A stretch of 64,000 nucleotides of DNA from Candidatus Heimdallarchaeota archaeon LC_3 (lineage in GTDB: Archaea > Asgardarchaeota > Heimdallarchaeia > Hodarchaeales > LC-3). The stretch spans positions 1 through 64,000 of the forward strand of contig MDVS01000047.1 of the NCBI GenBank assembly GCA_001940645.1, in the 5' to 3' direction. The first letter of the stretch is position 1. Each line of letters begins with the position of its first letter. Made by a program: the position numbers and the translations under genes. Below the pieces are notes generated by a model. That model was given only the letters and a program-made list of their open reading frames with translations. It ran no database searches and was not told where the DNA came from. Shown here one piece after another: positions 17,883 to 26,177 of this stretch.

Positions 17883-18269
17883 TTACCACATTTTCCTTAT
17901 TGATGCTTTTAAATGGTCTTCAGGATGACCTAAGAAATTAAAACCTTCAATAAAATAATGCTCTTCTGTGATATCATCATACAAAATTATTGCAATTCTC
18001 TCTTTAGGATAAGATCGTTCTTCATTATCTTTTTGAATTACAAACATGTTTCTAGTTTCATTAATTATTAAGCCAGTTGAATGGATTGGTCTTGTTGTTT
18101 TGTAGTAGTCAACAATTGTAACCTGTGAACCAATTAATAATTTTTGAACTAATCTATTTGCAATATTTCTTTTATTATTTAAAGATAATATTTTCCTTGA
18201 GTCATTGTTTATTTTTCTTTGAGTCATTAATATCGATGTCTTCTTAACAATTAAATGATTTAAAGACAA
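17883..18269 (-). CDS. rnp1: ribonuclease P protein component 1 (Rpp29/Pop4)
   Basis: Rpp29 is a protein subunit of archaeal RNase P, which cuts the 5' leader of precursor tRNA. The conserved core is visible: LLIGSQVTIVDYYKTTRPIHSTGLIINETRNMFVIQ followed by a short basic strand and IEGFNFLGHPEDHLKASI. The gene lies between L29 and S17, which is its usual place in archaeal ribosomal operons. At 128 residues it is a little long at the N-terminus. The first codon is TTG, and an in-frame ATG at 18227 would remove 14 residues; neither has a good ribosome-binding site. A gap of 170 bases to S17 is larger than elsewhere in this operon. Confidence 0.88.
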   Translation of the reverse strand: MSLNHLIVKKTSILMTQRKINNDSRKILSLNNKRNIANRLVQKLLIGSQVTIVDYYKTTRPIHSTGLIINETRNMFVIQKDNEERSYPKERIAIILYDDITEEHYFIEGFNFLGHPEDHLKASIRKMW

Positions 18270-18327
18270 GAATTAAAAAATTTGTAGAATAAAGTAGATT
18301 AAAAATGAAAGGTATAAAAGTTAATAA

Positions 18328-18558
18328 TTATTTTACTTGAAGCTCATCCAATAGTTTTTGTCTTTGATCTTCGTTATTAATAGTTTTAATCCTTGCTATT
18401 GTCCTTTTTATCTCACGAATTTCTCCAGGATTGTCTACATTTCCCCCAGATGCTATTTTAGCCTTAAACCTTAACATTCTTAAATTTAAATCGTTAAGAT
18501 TTTTCATTCGATCATCTAAGGACATCTTTCTAATTTCATCAGTTCGTAAAATAGCCAT
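18328..18558 (-). CDS. rpl29: 50S ribosomal protein L29 (uL29)
   Basis: uL29 lies by the polypeptide exit tunnel and contributes to docking of SRP and chaperones. The 76-residue protein has the two-helix L29 pattern: LRTDEIRKMSLDDRMKNLNDLNLRMLRFKAKIASGG, then NPGEIREIKRTIARIKTINNE. The ATG at 18558 is chosen over an in-frame GTG nine bases upstream because that GTG is itself part of the GGTGA Shine-Dalgarno. It follows S3 with 17 bases between. Confidence 0.95.
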   Translation of the reverse strand: MAILRTDEIRKMSLDDRMKNLNDLNLRMLRFKAKIASGGNVDNPGEIREIKRTIARIKTINNEDQRQKLLDELQVK

Positions 18559-18575
18559 AATTTTCACCAGGAATT

Positions 18576-19868
18576 TTAATTTTCTTCAGCTTTTTCTTCA
18601 GCTTTTTCTTCAGCTTTTTCTTCAGCTTTTTCTTTAGCTTTTTCTTCAGCTTTTTCCTTAGCTTTCTCTTCAGCTTTTTCTTCCTTGACTTCAGCTTTTT
18701 CCTTAGCTTTCTCTTCAGCTTTTTCCTTAGCTTTCTCTTCAGCTTTTTCCTTAGCTTTCTCTTCCTTTTCCTTAGCTTTCTCTTCAGCTTTTACCTTAGC
18801 TTTCTCTTCCTTTTCCTTAGCTTTCTCTTCAGCTTTTACCTTAGTTTTCTCTTCCTTTTCCTTAGCTTTCTCTTCAGCTTTTACCTTAGTTTTCTCTTCC
18901 TTTTCCTTAGCTTTCTCCTTAGCTTTCTCTTCCTTGACTTTAGCTTTCTCTTCCTTGACTTTAGCTTTTTCCTTAGCTTTCTCTTCCTTGACTTTAGCTT
19001 TAGTTTCAGCTTCGGAGGAAATTTCTTCTACTGGTTTAGAAATATCTTCCTCAACTTGATCATCTTCAGTAAATGTTGCATTTTCAAGATCTTCAGTTGG
19101 TTTTTCAGCTTCTTGAGTATCTACAGATTCTGATTCTAATCCTTCTAATTCACCATCAGAAGAATCTACTGTGGTTTCTATATTTGAAGGAGTTCCCACA
19201 GTTTCTTGTGATTCCATTTTTCCTGATATAGGAGCAAATGGAACAAGAGCTGTGTTTTCATCTCCAAATGGTGCTTCAAAAAATATTGGTTCATCTGGTA
19301 AATCAGCTTCAGGACTCATAATCTTAACTCTAATCCCAATCACTCCTTGTTTTAAGATGCTGTGTGCTACTGCTGTGTCAACAAACCTTTGGGCAGGTAA
19401 TCCTGCTTTAGCAACAAAACCTCCTCTGAAAGCTTCGGATCGGGATCTTTGAGAACTTAATTTTCCAGAAATATGAATTTCCACACCACGTGCCCCACTG
19501 GCAATAATTCTTCTAATTAAAGAATGGGCAGCACGTCTAAAATGGAAACCACGTTCAATTTGACTTAATAATTTATCAGCTTGAACACGTGCAACAAGAT
19601 CAGGATTTTCTAATTCTTTAACCTCAACTTGAGGATTTTCTAATCCATAAATACTCTCAAGCTCTTCAGTAATTCGTTTAATATTACGACCCGCTTTCCC
19701 GATTATCATACCTAAACGAATAGCGTGTATGACTACACGGTGTCCAAGAGGAGTTTTTAAGATATTTATTTTTGCAAATCCTGCTCGTCTGATACTAGGA
19801 TCATTTGCTAAATGCTCAGTAATTCGTAAACTTTGTTTATTGATATTAACGAAATAGTTTAAACTCAA
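18576..19868 (-). CDS. rps3: 30S ribosomal protein S3 (uS3) with a long Lys/Glu/Ala C-terminal tail
   Basis: uS3 lines the mRNA entry channel. Residues 1-210 are a normal archaeal S3, with a KH domain (VVIHAIRLGMIIGKAGRNIKRI near 45-66) and the C-terminal domain (ARGVEIHISGKLSSQRSRSEAFRGGFVAKAG). An acidic linker of about 75 residues follows. The last 145 residues (about 285-430) are almost only Lys, Glu and Ala in imperfect repeats of the type EEKAKEK and KAEEKAKEK. Archaeal S3 is usually about 210-260 residues, so the tail is unusual. Its composition favours a long single alpha helix. The start is TTG. The repeats make this a likely site of length variation. Confidence 0.95.
   Translation of the reverse strand: MSLNYFVNINKQSLRITEHLANDPSIRRAGFAKINILKTPLGHRVVIHAIRLGMIIGKAGRNIKRITEELESIYGLENPQVEVKELENPDLVARVQADKLLSQIERGFHFRRAAHSLIRRIIASGARGVEIHISGKLSSQRSRSEAFRGGFVAKAGLPAQRFVDTAVAHSILKQGVIGIRVKIMSPEADLPDEPIFFEAPFGDENTALVPFAPISGKMESQETVGTPSNIETTVDSSDGELEGLESESVDTQEAEKPTEDLENATFTEDDQVEEDISKPVEEISSEAETKAKVKEEKAKEKAKVKEEKAKVKEEKAKEKAKEKEEKTKVKAEEKAKEKEEKTKVKAEEKAKEKEEKAKVKAEEKAKEKEEKAKEKAEEKAKEKAEEKAKEKAEVKEEKAEEKAKEKAEEKAKEKAEEKAEEKAEEKAEEN
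18585..19010. repeat. imperfect tandem repeat encoding the S3 tail
   Basis: Units of 12-24 bases built around GCTTTTTCTTCA and CTTAGCTTTCTCTTC (plus-strand reading) are repeated many times. They encode the Lys/Glu/Ala tail of S3 on the minus strand. The periodicity is in multiples of three, so unit gain or loss keeps the frame. Slippage during replication or misassembly from short reads are both possible here. Confidence 0.9.
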
Positions 19869-19901
19869 ATAATCACATAATCCATAAATCTGATAATTCT
19901 A

Positions 19902-20363
19902 CTAAATTTCTTCTCCAACCATTTCTAGATGCGTTAAAGTTTTGACTTTGGGTGAACCGCGCCCTTGAGCTCTTGGCGTAATTCCTTGAATCTTTCTGGC
20001 ACGATGGCTAATCACATGGACAAGCCTCATACGTTCAGAATCTAAATTCTTGAAAATTGCATTGTTTTCTAAGTTTTCCAAGACTTTTTTGAACTGCCTA
20101 CAAGCTTTTTGGGGAAATCTCCCAGAATGCCAACCAACTAAGTCACTTCTGTGACTCATTTTCTTGTTATGTCTACGAAAGGGAACAGATTTCTTTAAAG
20201 CAATAACTTCATCCAAATATTTGTTTGCTTGCTCGATAGTCATTCCTTTTAGACTTTTACAGATTTCTCTAGCGTGTTTAGGAGAAATTCTTAGATCTCG
20301 TCCTGTGGCGATAGCAGTGCGATCTTTATCTAATCCGATAATTGATATTTTGTGTGTTGGCAC
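19902..20363 (-). CDS. rpl22: 50S ribosomal protein L22 (uL22)
   Basis: uL22 lines the exit tunnel. The 153-residue protein shows the archaeal features: RDLRISPKHAREICKSLKGMTIEQANKYLDEVIALKKSVPFRR, then GWHSGRFPQKACRQFKKVLENLE, and a C-terminal VISHRARKIQGITPRAQGRGSPK. The start is GTG with GAGGATT ahead of it. It precedes S3 as expected. What precedes it is not S19 directly but an unrelated HEAT-like gene. Confidence 0.97.
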   Translation of the reverse strand: MPTHKISIIGLDKDRTAIATGRDLRISPKHAREICKSLKGMTIEQANKYLDEVIALKKSVPFRRHNKKMSHRSDLVGWHSGRFPQKACRQFKKVLENLENNAIFKNLDSERMRLVHVISHRARKIQGITPRAQGRGSPKVKTLTHLEMVGEEI

Positions 20364-20420
20364 TAATAATCCTCATTTAATTAATAAATTAGCTTACTTT
20401 CTTGACTTTAAAAATTTCAA

Positions 20421-21896
20421 TCAATCATTAATTACATCCAGATCTATAGAAAGAAAACTATTTTCTTTTGAAAGATAGTCAATTATTTGTCTTCCTTGAC
20501 TATCTAATACTCCTGAATACATATTAAAACTTTCATGAACTGATTTTTGAATATTTTCAGGCCAATAATTTATTATTTTATTGGTTATAAGTTTTTGAAG
20601 ATCACTTGATAAACGATTCCAATTTAAAATTAAACCTCTTAGACAAAATATCACAGATGTTTCATTATTTTGATAATCCTGTAATAAAATAGTTTTTGAC
20701 TCATCTTTGAATTCCCCATAGTTATTATTAAATCCTACAAAAAATCCATAGGAACCATTTTGTTTGAAGTTTGCTGAATGAAGAAATTTTAAGGTTTGTT
20801 TTTTTAGTTCTGAACTCATCTTTTGAAATACAATCGCTGCACTTAGACAAGCAGCGTTTTGGACTTGTTCATCTTTATCATTAAATCCTGCTATTAACAG
20901 CTCTTCATTTATCCAAGTAGGTGCTATAAGCTGCCTTAAAATCGCTGCACGAATATCTCCGTTAGGATGGTCTTTTAATTTCACTACTACTAATTCTTTT
21001 AATTTTTGAGGCCAATCATCAAAAAATTGTGGTAAATGCCTTAATAACAATAAAATATTCTCTTCCTTTTCTTTATTTATATAAACATCAATAATAGGTT
21101 GAAGTAAAGGTTGAGAGATAATTTCTGCTGGAAGTAAGTATAGTAGTACAGTTTCAAGTATAAAAATTTCCTCTGCTTGATCGATAATTTCTTTTATATT
21201 TTGAATTTGATTTTTATGGTAAACGGAATTTTTTAATATATGAATAATCAATCCTGTCTTTATTCTAATTGAGAATTGAGTTAAAGAATCATTAATTTGT
21301 CTTTCTATCCATTTAATAAATTCTAAAGTGTATGGGATGGTAAATATAGGATCAAGTAATTGTTCCTGTAGTTTTTCAAACAATTTAGAAAAGTTCTCAA
21401 GAATTGAGTTTGGAATCTTATCATTTAATTGTTCGCGAAATGCAAATAGACTGGATTGGCTTCGAATATTTACATCAGAGTGAAAAAGAAACATTTCGAA
21501 AAAATTAGTTTTTAGAAAGTCAATATGATCTTCACGTGCTTTAGGAAGATAATATAAAGTTAAAAGATCAAAAAAATAAGCCAAAGAATCATAATCAACT
21601 TTTTTATCCATCCCTGTTAGTAATTTAAGTATGAAACTAGCATAATCTTCATTTAATCGATAAACATCCTCAATCCAGATCCATAATAATGATTGTTTAT
21701 CTTCATCAGTGTTAAAATGATTCCAGATTAATTCAGCAAATTGAAAATACTCATTGTCTATCTGAATATAAGGAACAATAGCTTCACCAAGGTCATTGAC
21801 TGATATTTGATCATTAACCTTTCTCGAATTTAACCAATTTTTCCATTTTTCGATATTTTTTTCTGTTAAAATTGTAATAATATCTTTAGTTCTCAT
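20421..21896 (-). CDS. HEAT/armadillo-like helical repeat protein inserted between S19 and L22
   Basis: I do not recognise the family. The 491-residue protein is almost entirely predicted helical. The segment from about 270 to 380 reads like HEAT repeats (for example IRAAILRQLIAPTWINEELLIAGFNDKDEQVQNAACLSAAIVF). There are no membrane segments or catalytic motifs. It lies on the same strand between S19 (112-base gap) and L22 (57-base gap), positions that are adjacent in other archaea. A role as a scaffold in ribosome assembly or a coincidental insertion are both possible. The ATG at 21896 is preferred to the overlapping TTG three bases upstream. Confidence 0.75.
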   Translation of the reverse strand: MRTKDIITILTEKNIEKWKNWLNSRKVNDQISVNDLGEAIVPYIQIDNEYFQFAELIWNHFNTDEDKQSLLWIWIEDVYRLNEDYASFILKLLTGMDKKVDYDSLAYFFDLLTLYYLPKAREDHIDFLKTNFFEMFLFHSDVNIRSQSSLFAFREQLNDKIPNSILENFSKLFEKLQEQLLDPIFTIPYTLEFIKWIERQINDSLTQFSIRIKTGLIIHILKNSVYHKNQIQNIKEIIDQAEEIFILETVLLYLLPAEIISQPLLQPIIDVYINKEKEENILLLLRHLPQFFDDWPQKLKELVVVKLKDHPNGDIRAAILRQLIAPTWINEELLIAGFNDKDEQVQNAACLSAAIVFQKMSSELKKQTLKFLHSANFKQNGSYGFFVGFNNNYGEFKDESKTILLQDYQNNETSVIFCLRGLILNWNRLSSDLQKLITNKIINYWPENIQKSVHESFNMYSGVLDSQGRQIIDYLSKENSFLSIDLDVIND

Positions 21897-22011
21897 CAAA
21901 AATCATACAAAATTTTAAAAAGAAACATTTTCTAATTAACTGATTGCGAGGATAATAAAATTTTCCTTAAATAAAAATATTATTATTATAAAAATATAAT
22001 TCAGAATGTCT

Positions 22012-22407
22012 TTATTTCAAAGGAACGAATTGAGAACTTCTCGTTGCTCCAACACCAGGAGCTGAATGTCTTACAACTTTTTTTGCTGGTGCGAATTCTC
22101 CCAAATAATGGCTAATCATTTCTGGTAATATTCTAACTGGAATAAATTCATTACCATTGTGTACTTGAATTGTTTTCCCAACAAAGTTTGGAAGAATAAT
22201 AAAGTCTCTTAGATGTGTTTTAATTGGTTTTTTTGAGTCACCTGATTTTTGAATTTTTTCGAATAATTTGATATGCTCAGGAGAGGTACCGCGAAGTAGC
22301 GATCTTCTTGCTCGTGAAGGCAATAGTTCCATTAATTCATCCATACTCATCTTTTGCAATTCTTCTAATTCACGTCCCCTATAAAGGAAGACTCTTCTAC
22401 GTGCCAA
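22012..22407 (-). CDS. rps19: 30S ribosomal protein S19 (uS19)
   Basis: uS19 is in the small-subunit head and contacts the A-site region. The 131-residue sequence has [38 protein letters not shown], then [48 protein letters not shown], with the conserved C-terminal [18 protein letters not shown]. The start is TTG, with GGAGA seven bases upstream. It is the first gene of this ribosomal cluster; L2, L23, L4 and L3, which usually precede it, are absent here. Confidence 0.97.
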   Translation of the reverse strand: MARRRVFLYRGRELEELQKMSMDELMELLPSRARRSLLRGTSPEHIKLFEKIQKSGDSKKPIKTHLRDFIILPNFVGKTIQVHNGNEFIPVRILPEMISHYLGEFAPAKKVVRHSAPGVGATRSSQFVPLK

Positions 22408-22447
22408 TATACTTTCTCCAATATTCTTAAACTTAATGAATTTTTAA

Positions 22448-22455
22448 TTTATAAA
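22448..22455 (-). promoter_or_regulatory. TATA box of the S19 ribosomal operon
   Basis: TTTATAAA sits 40 bases before the S19 TTG. Initiation about 25 bases downstream would leave a leader of roughly 20 bases that still contains the GGAGA ribosome-binding site at 22415-22419. This is the most convincing promoter ahead of the whole minus-strand ribosomal cluster. Confidence 0.5.
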
Positions 22456-22699
22456 TTCCATTTGTAACTGTAATTAGTTATTATTTTATCCAACTTTGTG
22501 AATTTTAAAAAATTACTCAAAAGCATAATTGGAAATTTCTTAAAAGGTTACTAGTAGAAATCTCATAATAAATTACTTTTATTATTAATATGTAAAGAAA
22601 AAATAAAAACAGTATTTTTTTAATTTATTAAGACTTAATATAATAGGAATTTGAATTATTAGATATTTACTATTGGATTTTGTTATAAATTCTGAGGTA

Positions 22700-23224
22700 A
22701 TGATCAATTTGAGTAATTTATTAAAAATTCTTTTATTAGGTGATGGTGCTGTTGGTAAAACTTCAACCATTCATAGATATATAGAAAACAAGTTTTCAAA
22801 CACCTATGCAGCTACAATAGGTGTTGATATTCTGAATACTAGAGTTATCACAAAAAGTGGTGAAAAATTAGATATTAATATTTGGGATATAGCTGGGCAG
22901 ATCCATTTTAGGGCAATCAGATCTAAATTTTACCGTGGTACATCAGCAGCGATTCTCATATTTGACGTTACCAACAAAAAAACTTTAGACAATATTCCTA
23001 GTTGGATTTCTGAAGCCAAAGAGCTAGTATCTTCAGATATACCAATGATTTTAGTAGGAAACAAAAAAGATTTAGATCACTTAAGGCAAGTTGATAAATT
23101 TGCAATCAATAAGGAAAGTGATAGCAATAACAATATTTTTGCTGTTTTTGAAACTAGTGCTCTTACTGGAGAAGGAATAGGAGAAGTATTTCAGACTATG
23201 GCAGAAAAATTATTATCAATTTAA
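22700..23224 (+). CDS. Rab/Ras-like small GTPase
   Basis: This is a single-domain GTPase of about 175 residues. All five G motifs are present: GDGAVGKTS, the switch-I TIGVD, WDIAGQIHF with the catalytic Gln kept, NKKD and ETSAL. The sequence ATIGVDILNTRV is Rab-like. There is no C-terminal Cys, so no prenyl anchor is expected. Three starts are possible: TTG 22673, ATG 22700 and TTG 22709. GAGG at 22694-22697 fits the last by spacing, and the ATG is listed as the most conservative choice. It is divergent from the S19 operon and has no same-strand partner close by. Confidence 0.92.
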   Translation: MINLSNLLKILLLGDGAVGKTSTIHRYIENKFSNTYAATIGVDILNTRVITKSGEKLDINIWDIAGQIHFRAIRSKFYRGTSAAILIFDVTNKKTLDNIPSWISEAKELVSSDIPMILVGNKKDLDHLRQVDKFAINKESDSNNNIFAVFETSALTGEGIGEVFQTMAEKLLSI

Positions 23225-23232
23225 AATTTATC

Positions 23233-24264
23233 TCAGGATGAATTTTCTCGAGCTTTTGCTTTATTATTTTCCTCATCTATATATGCCAAATTAAGATCCA
23301 CTAACTCTAACAATATATTATAAATGACACCTGGATTCATATTAATCTGTTTTGAAAGAAAATGCAAGTCTACCCAACCAGGATTACTTGACAAATATTT
23401 CAAGACAGATAAATATCCTTTGGGAGCATAAACTCTTTCGCTTACCTTTACCAACAATTTGAATTGATTTAATTGATCTTCAAGGTCTAATGATTCTTCT
23501 AATCCTAATCTTTTTCCTTCAATAATTATATTTTTCAATTTTGATTTTAAATTTGAATATTTATTCTTTAAAATTTCTAGTTGATCCGTTTCAGATTTCA
23601 AATTATTAATCAAGATAGTTTTTTCTTCAATTATCTTTTCCAAGGATGAAATAGTTTCTGATGATTCATTATCGTATAATTTTTCTTTAGGTTTAGTTTG
23701 AGATGTATTGTTAAGCATTTTTCTTAATTCTTTGATTTCTTGTTTTCTTTTACCTAAAGTTTTTCTTAAATCATCTAATTCTTTCTTGTAAAAATCTTCT
23801 ATTGATTCTGCTTCTTTAGATTGTCTCTCATTTCTCTCTATTTCCAAGATACTTTCATGACTTTTTTGTTCAATGTTATTCAAAGAAAATTTGTACTCTT
23901 CGATCTCTTTTTTCGCTTGAATATTTTCATTTTTCAAAACTTCTGCTTCTAACTCACCTTCATTAATGATTTTCTTGAAAGCGATTACTTCTTGTTTTCT
24001 ATAACTTAATTCTCTTTGTAAATTTTCAATTATCTCATTTTTCTCTTTATTTTCAATCGATAATCGATTAAAGGTTTTTTTCAATTGATTATAGTCTTTA
24101 GTAATTTTTATTGTATCAGAACCAGCAGAAATACGTTCATCTATAGATTGCTGCACTGTATCAGTGACATATAATTTTTCTACCTTGTCTAATTGATCAA
24201 ATTCTGAAAGATCCTTATTTTCAATAGTCGATTTATTATCCAAAGTTAAGATTAAATCTCTCAA
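23233..24264 (-). CDS. coiled-coil protein with C-terminal winged-helix-like domain
   Basis: I do not recognise the family. Residues about 60-255 are a long, highly charged coiled coil with heptad spacing. The last 75 residues (KGYLSVLKYLSSNPGWVDLHFLSKQINMNPGVIYNILLELVDLNLAYID) read as a winged helix of the DNA-binding or protein-binding kind. The protein of 343 residues starts at TTG. It is the third gene of a three-gene minus-strand operon with 17- and 20-base gaps, so the three products probably act together. The architecture resembles DNA-associated scaffolds, but no function can be assigned. Confidence 0.7.
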   Translation of the reverse strand: MRDLILTLDNKSTIENKDLSEFDQLDKVEKLYVTDTVQQSIDERISAGSDTIKITKDYNQLKKTFNRLSIENKEKNEIIENLQRELSYRKQEVIAFKKIINEGELEAEVLKNENIQAKKEIEEYKFSLNNIEQKSHESILEIERNERQSKEAESIEDFYKKELDDLRKTLGKRKQEIKELRKMLNNTSQTKPKEKLYDNESSETISSLEKIIEEKTILINNLKSETDQLEILKNKYSNLKSKLKNIIIEGKRLGLEESLDLEDQLNQFKLLVKVSERVYAPKGYLSVLKYLSSNPGWVDLHFLSKQINMNPGVIYNILLELVDLNLAYIDEENNKAKARENSS

Positions 24265-24281
24265 AGAAGACTTTAAATGGT

Positions 24282-24644
24282 TTAAATATAATCTGCCGCT
24301 TCTGATGATGTTATATTCAACGGTTCTTGTCTGAATAAGTTTAATTTTTTATAAGAGGAAATTTCCTCTTCTAAAGAATAATTTTTTCTTTTCTCTTTTT
24401 GTAATTTTTCTTCTAATTCCAATACCTTTCGATATGGACTAAATTTACCATCGTCTTCTATAAAAAAGGAATTTTTCTCTTTAAAACCTCTTATAAGATC
24501 TTGATTAGTCTCAGTAAGTTTATCCAATCTCGAATTAAGATTTCTAATTTTATTGCCTAATTCTTGCTGTACTGTACTTAAAAAGGATTCCATAGATTGA
24601 AGGAAATCATCAGACATATTAAAATTTTCACCTGTTAAGGACAT
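24282..24644 (-). CDS. small coiled-coil protein
   Basis: The protein has 120 residues, nearly all in two amphipathic helices (about 15-50 and 70-105), with no catalytic motif. It begins with ATG and lies between two uncharacterised genes of the same operon. Its best reading is a structural partner of the longer coiled-coil product downstream (inference). Confidence 0.65.
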   Translation of the reverse strand: MSLTGENFNMSDDFLQSMESFLSTVQQELGNKIRNLNSRLDKLTETNQDLIRGFKEKNSFFIEDDGKFSPYRKVLELEEKLQKEKRKNYSLEEEISSYKKLNLFRQEPLNITSSEAADYI

Positions 24645-24664
24645 TTTATAATTTTAAGATTTAA

Positions 24665-25366
24665 TTATTGTTGTTCTTTATAAATGTGAACAATAGGGAT
24701 TACTACTTGTGATAAATCTAAATCTGATGAAGTATTAGCACCTTTAACAATGAGTTCTTTTCTGTTAACTTCCAAAAAATTATAATCAGGTTTGAAATTC
24801 TCAGTATCTTTTAATCTATATAATTTTGTAAAAAGAAGGAAATTTTCATAGTTGCTTTCTGGGTTTGGAACAAGTGCTCTATTCACAATGTATGACTTAT
24901 TATTAGTTGTGTCATGAAATAAAAATATTATACCATTGTTTATCATATATGAATCGATACAAGCTGAATGTATATCCTGATAGTATGTATAATCTTTTCT
25001 CATCAAGGTTAATTTAGAAATTGTATCAAGAAACTCTTTAGCATCTGTATTTTCTTTTAATAATAAAACTTCTTTTGAATCATTAGATAAATATCTAAGT
25101 AAATTATAAGAGTTGTCTTGATCGTTGTAGAAAATTCCTTTAATTTCAGGACTTAATACTGAATCTCTATCATCTAATGATGAAATAAGGCAAAACCTTA
25201 TAAGAGTATATACTCCAGCAGCTTTAAATAGATAACCATTAGTATCTACCCGAATTGCTCGAATTCGAGATTGTGATGGACCATCTAAAGAATTTAGACC
25301 ACGTAACAAGCTTTTGATATCAGTGTAGAATATGTTTTGACTTAATAAAACGTCTGGAAAGGTCAA
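24665..25366 (-). CDS. hypothetical protein, first gene of a coiled-coil operon
   Basis: I do not recognise this soluble protein of 233 residues. It has alternating strands and helices. The segment from about 38 to 130 (RIRAIRVDTNGYLFKAAGVYTLIRFCLIS, then KGIFYNDQDNSYNLLRYL) suggests a mixed alpha/beta domain. There is no signal peptide, membrane segment or known motif. The start is TTG. It leads the operon with the two coiled-coil genes that follow. Confidence 0.65.
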   Translation of the reverse strand: MTFPDVLLSQNIFYTDIKSLLRGLNSLDGPSQSRIRAIRVDTNGYLFKAAGVYTLIRFCLISSLDDRDSVLSPEIKGIFYNDQDNSYNLLRYLSNDSKEVLLLKENTDAKEFLDTISKLTLMRKDYTYYQDIHSACIDSYMINNGIIFLFHDTTNNKSYIVNRALVPNPESNYENFLLFTKLYRLKDTENFKPDYNFLEVNRKELIVKGANTSSDLDLSQVVIPIVHIYKEQQ

Positions 25367-25520
25367 TGATCATCTTCTCAGTTTTCTAATTTATTATTAT
25401 TGAAATAATTAAATAATTTTTCGTAATTATAAATTTAATTTAAATGAAAACAAAAAGAATTTATAAAATTATTTTCTTAAAATCAATTAAAAGAAATTTA
25501 GTAAATGAAGGTTCTTAAAT

Positions 25521-25955
25521 TTGTCACCAAATTATGTTAAAAAAATCAGAAAGATGACAAGGGATGATATTCCATATGTACGAAAGCTTTGGGCAAAATC
25601 ATCTATAGATTTAACATTGAGTGATGATTCAATCGAATTAGAAAAGATGATTTCTCAAAATGAGGAGTTTTGTTTAGTATGTGAGATTGATACTATTATA
25701 ATTTCAGCTGTTTTAGGGGGATTCGATGGACGTAGAGGATGGGTACACCACTTAGCTGTAGATCCGAATTATAGAAGACAACAGATTGGAACATTTATGA
25801 TGGAGAAATTAATGGAAAAATTTATAAAGGCAGATGTAGTAAAGGTTAAACTAGAAATTTTAAAATCCAATATTGAAGTAGTTGAATTTTATAAACAACT
25901 GAATTGGGATTTGAGATCAGATTTAGTAACCATGTCTTATTCTCTTCGTAAATAG
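25521..25955 (+). CDS. GNAT family N-acetyltransferase
   Basis: This is a single GNAT domain of 144 residues that would use acetyl-CoA. The motif A region is clear: WVHHLAVDPNYRRQQIGTFMMEKLMEKF, with the R/Q-x-x-G-x pyrophosphate loop slightly altered (RRQQIG). The motif B end, VEFYKQLNWDLRSD, follows. The opening IRKMTRDDIPYVRKLW is also typical. It is similar to small YpeA- and RimI-type enzymes; the substrate cannot be told. The start is TTG. Confidence 0.88.
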   Translation: MSPNYVKKIRKMTRDDIPYVRKLWAKSSIDLTLSDDSIELEKMISQNEEFCLVCEIDTIIISAVLGGFDGRRGWVHHLAVDPNYRRQQIGTFMMEKLMEKFIKADVVKVKLEILKSNIEVVEFYKQLNWDLRSDLVTMSYSLRK

Positions 25956-26177
25956 AAAACAAGTTTCAACAATAAAACTGAAATTCTCAAAAATTATATT
26001 TCTAATTATAAATAAATTTTTTATATATTTTAAATTGAAAATGATTTATTGATTTTTAAGATTTTCACTTTAAATTATCAAATGAACATTAATTTCCTAT
26101 CTGTAAATTCCTCATATTAGAAATTAATTTGTTATTGAAATATAACAATATTTTTGGTACAATATTTAGGTGCTATA

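Noticed and set aside
18585..19010. CRISPR-like repeated sequence
   Set aside because: Repeat units are adjacent with no unique spacers and they encode the S3 tail in frame.
18685..19059. Plus-strand open frame rich in Ser, Phe, Ala and Leu opposite the S3 tail
   Set aside because: It is the mirror of the Lys/Glu/Ala repeats of S3 and has no coding features of its own.
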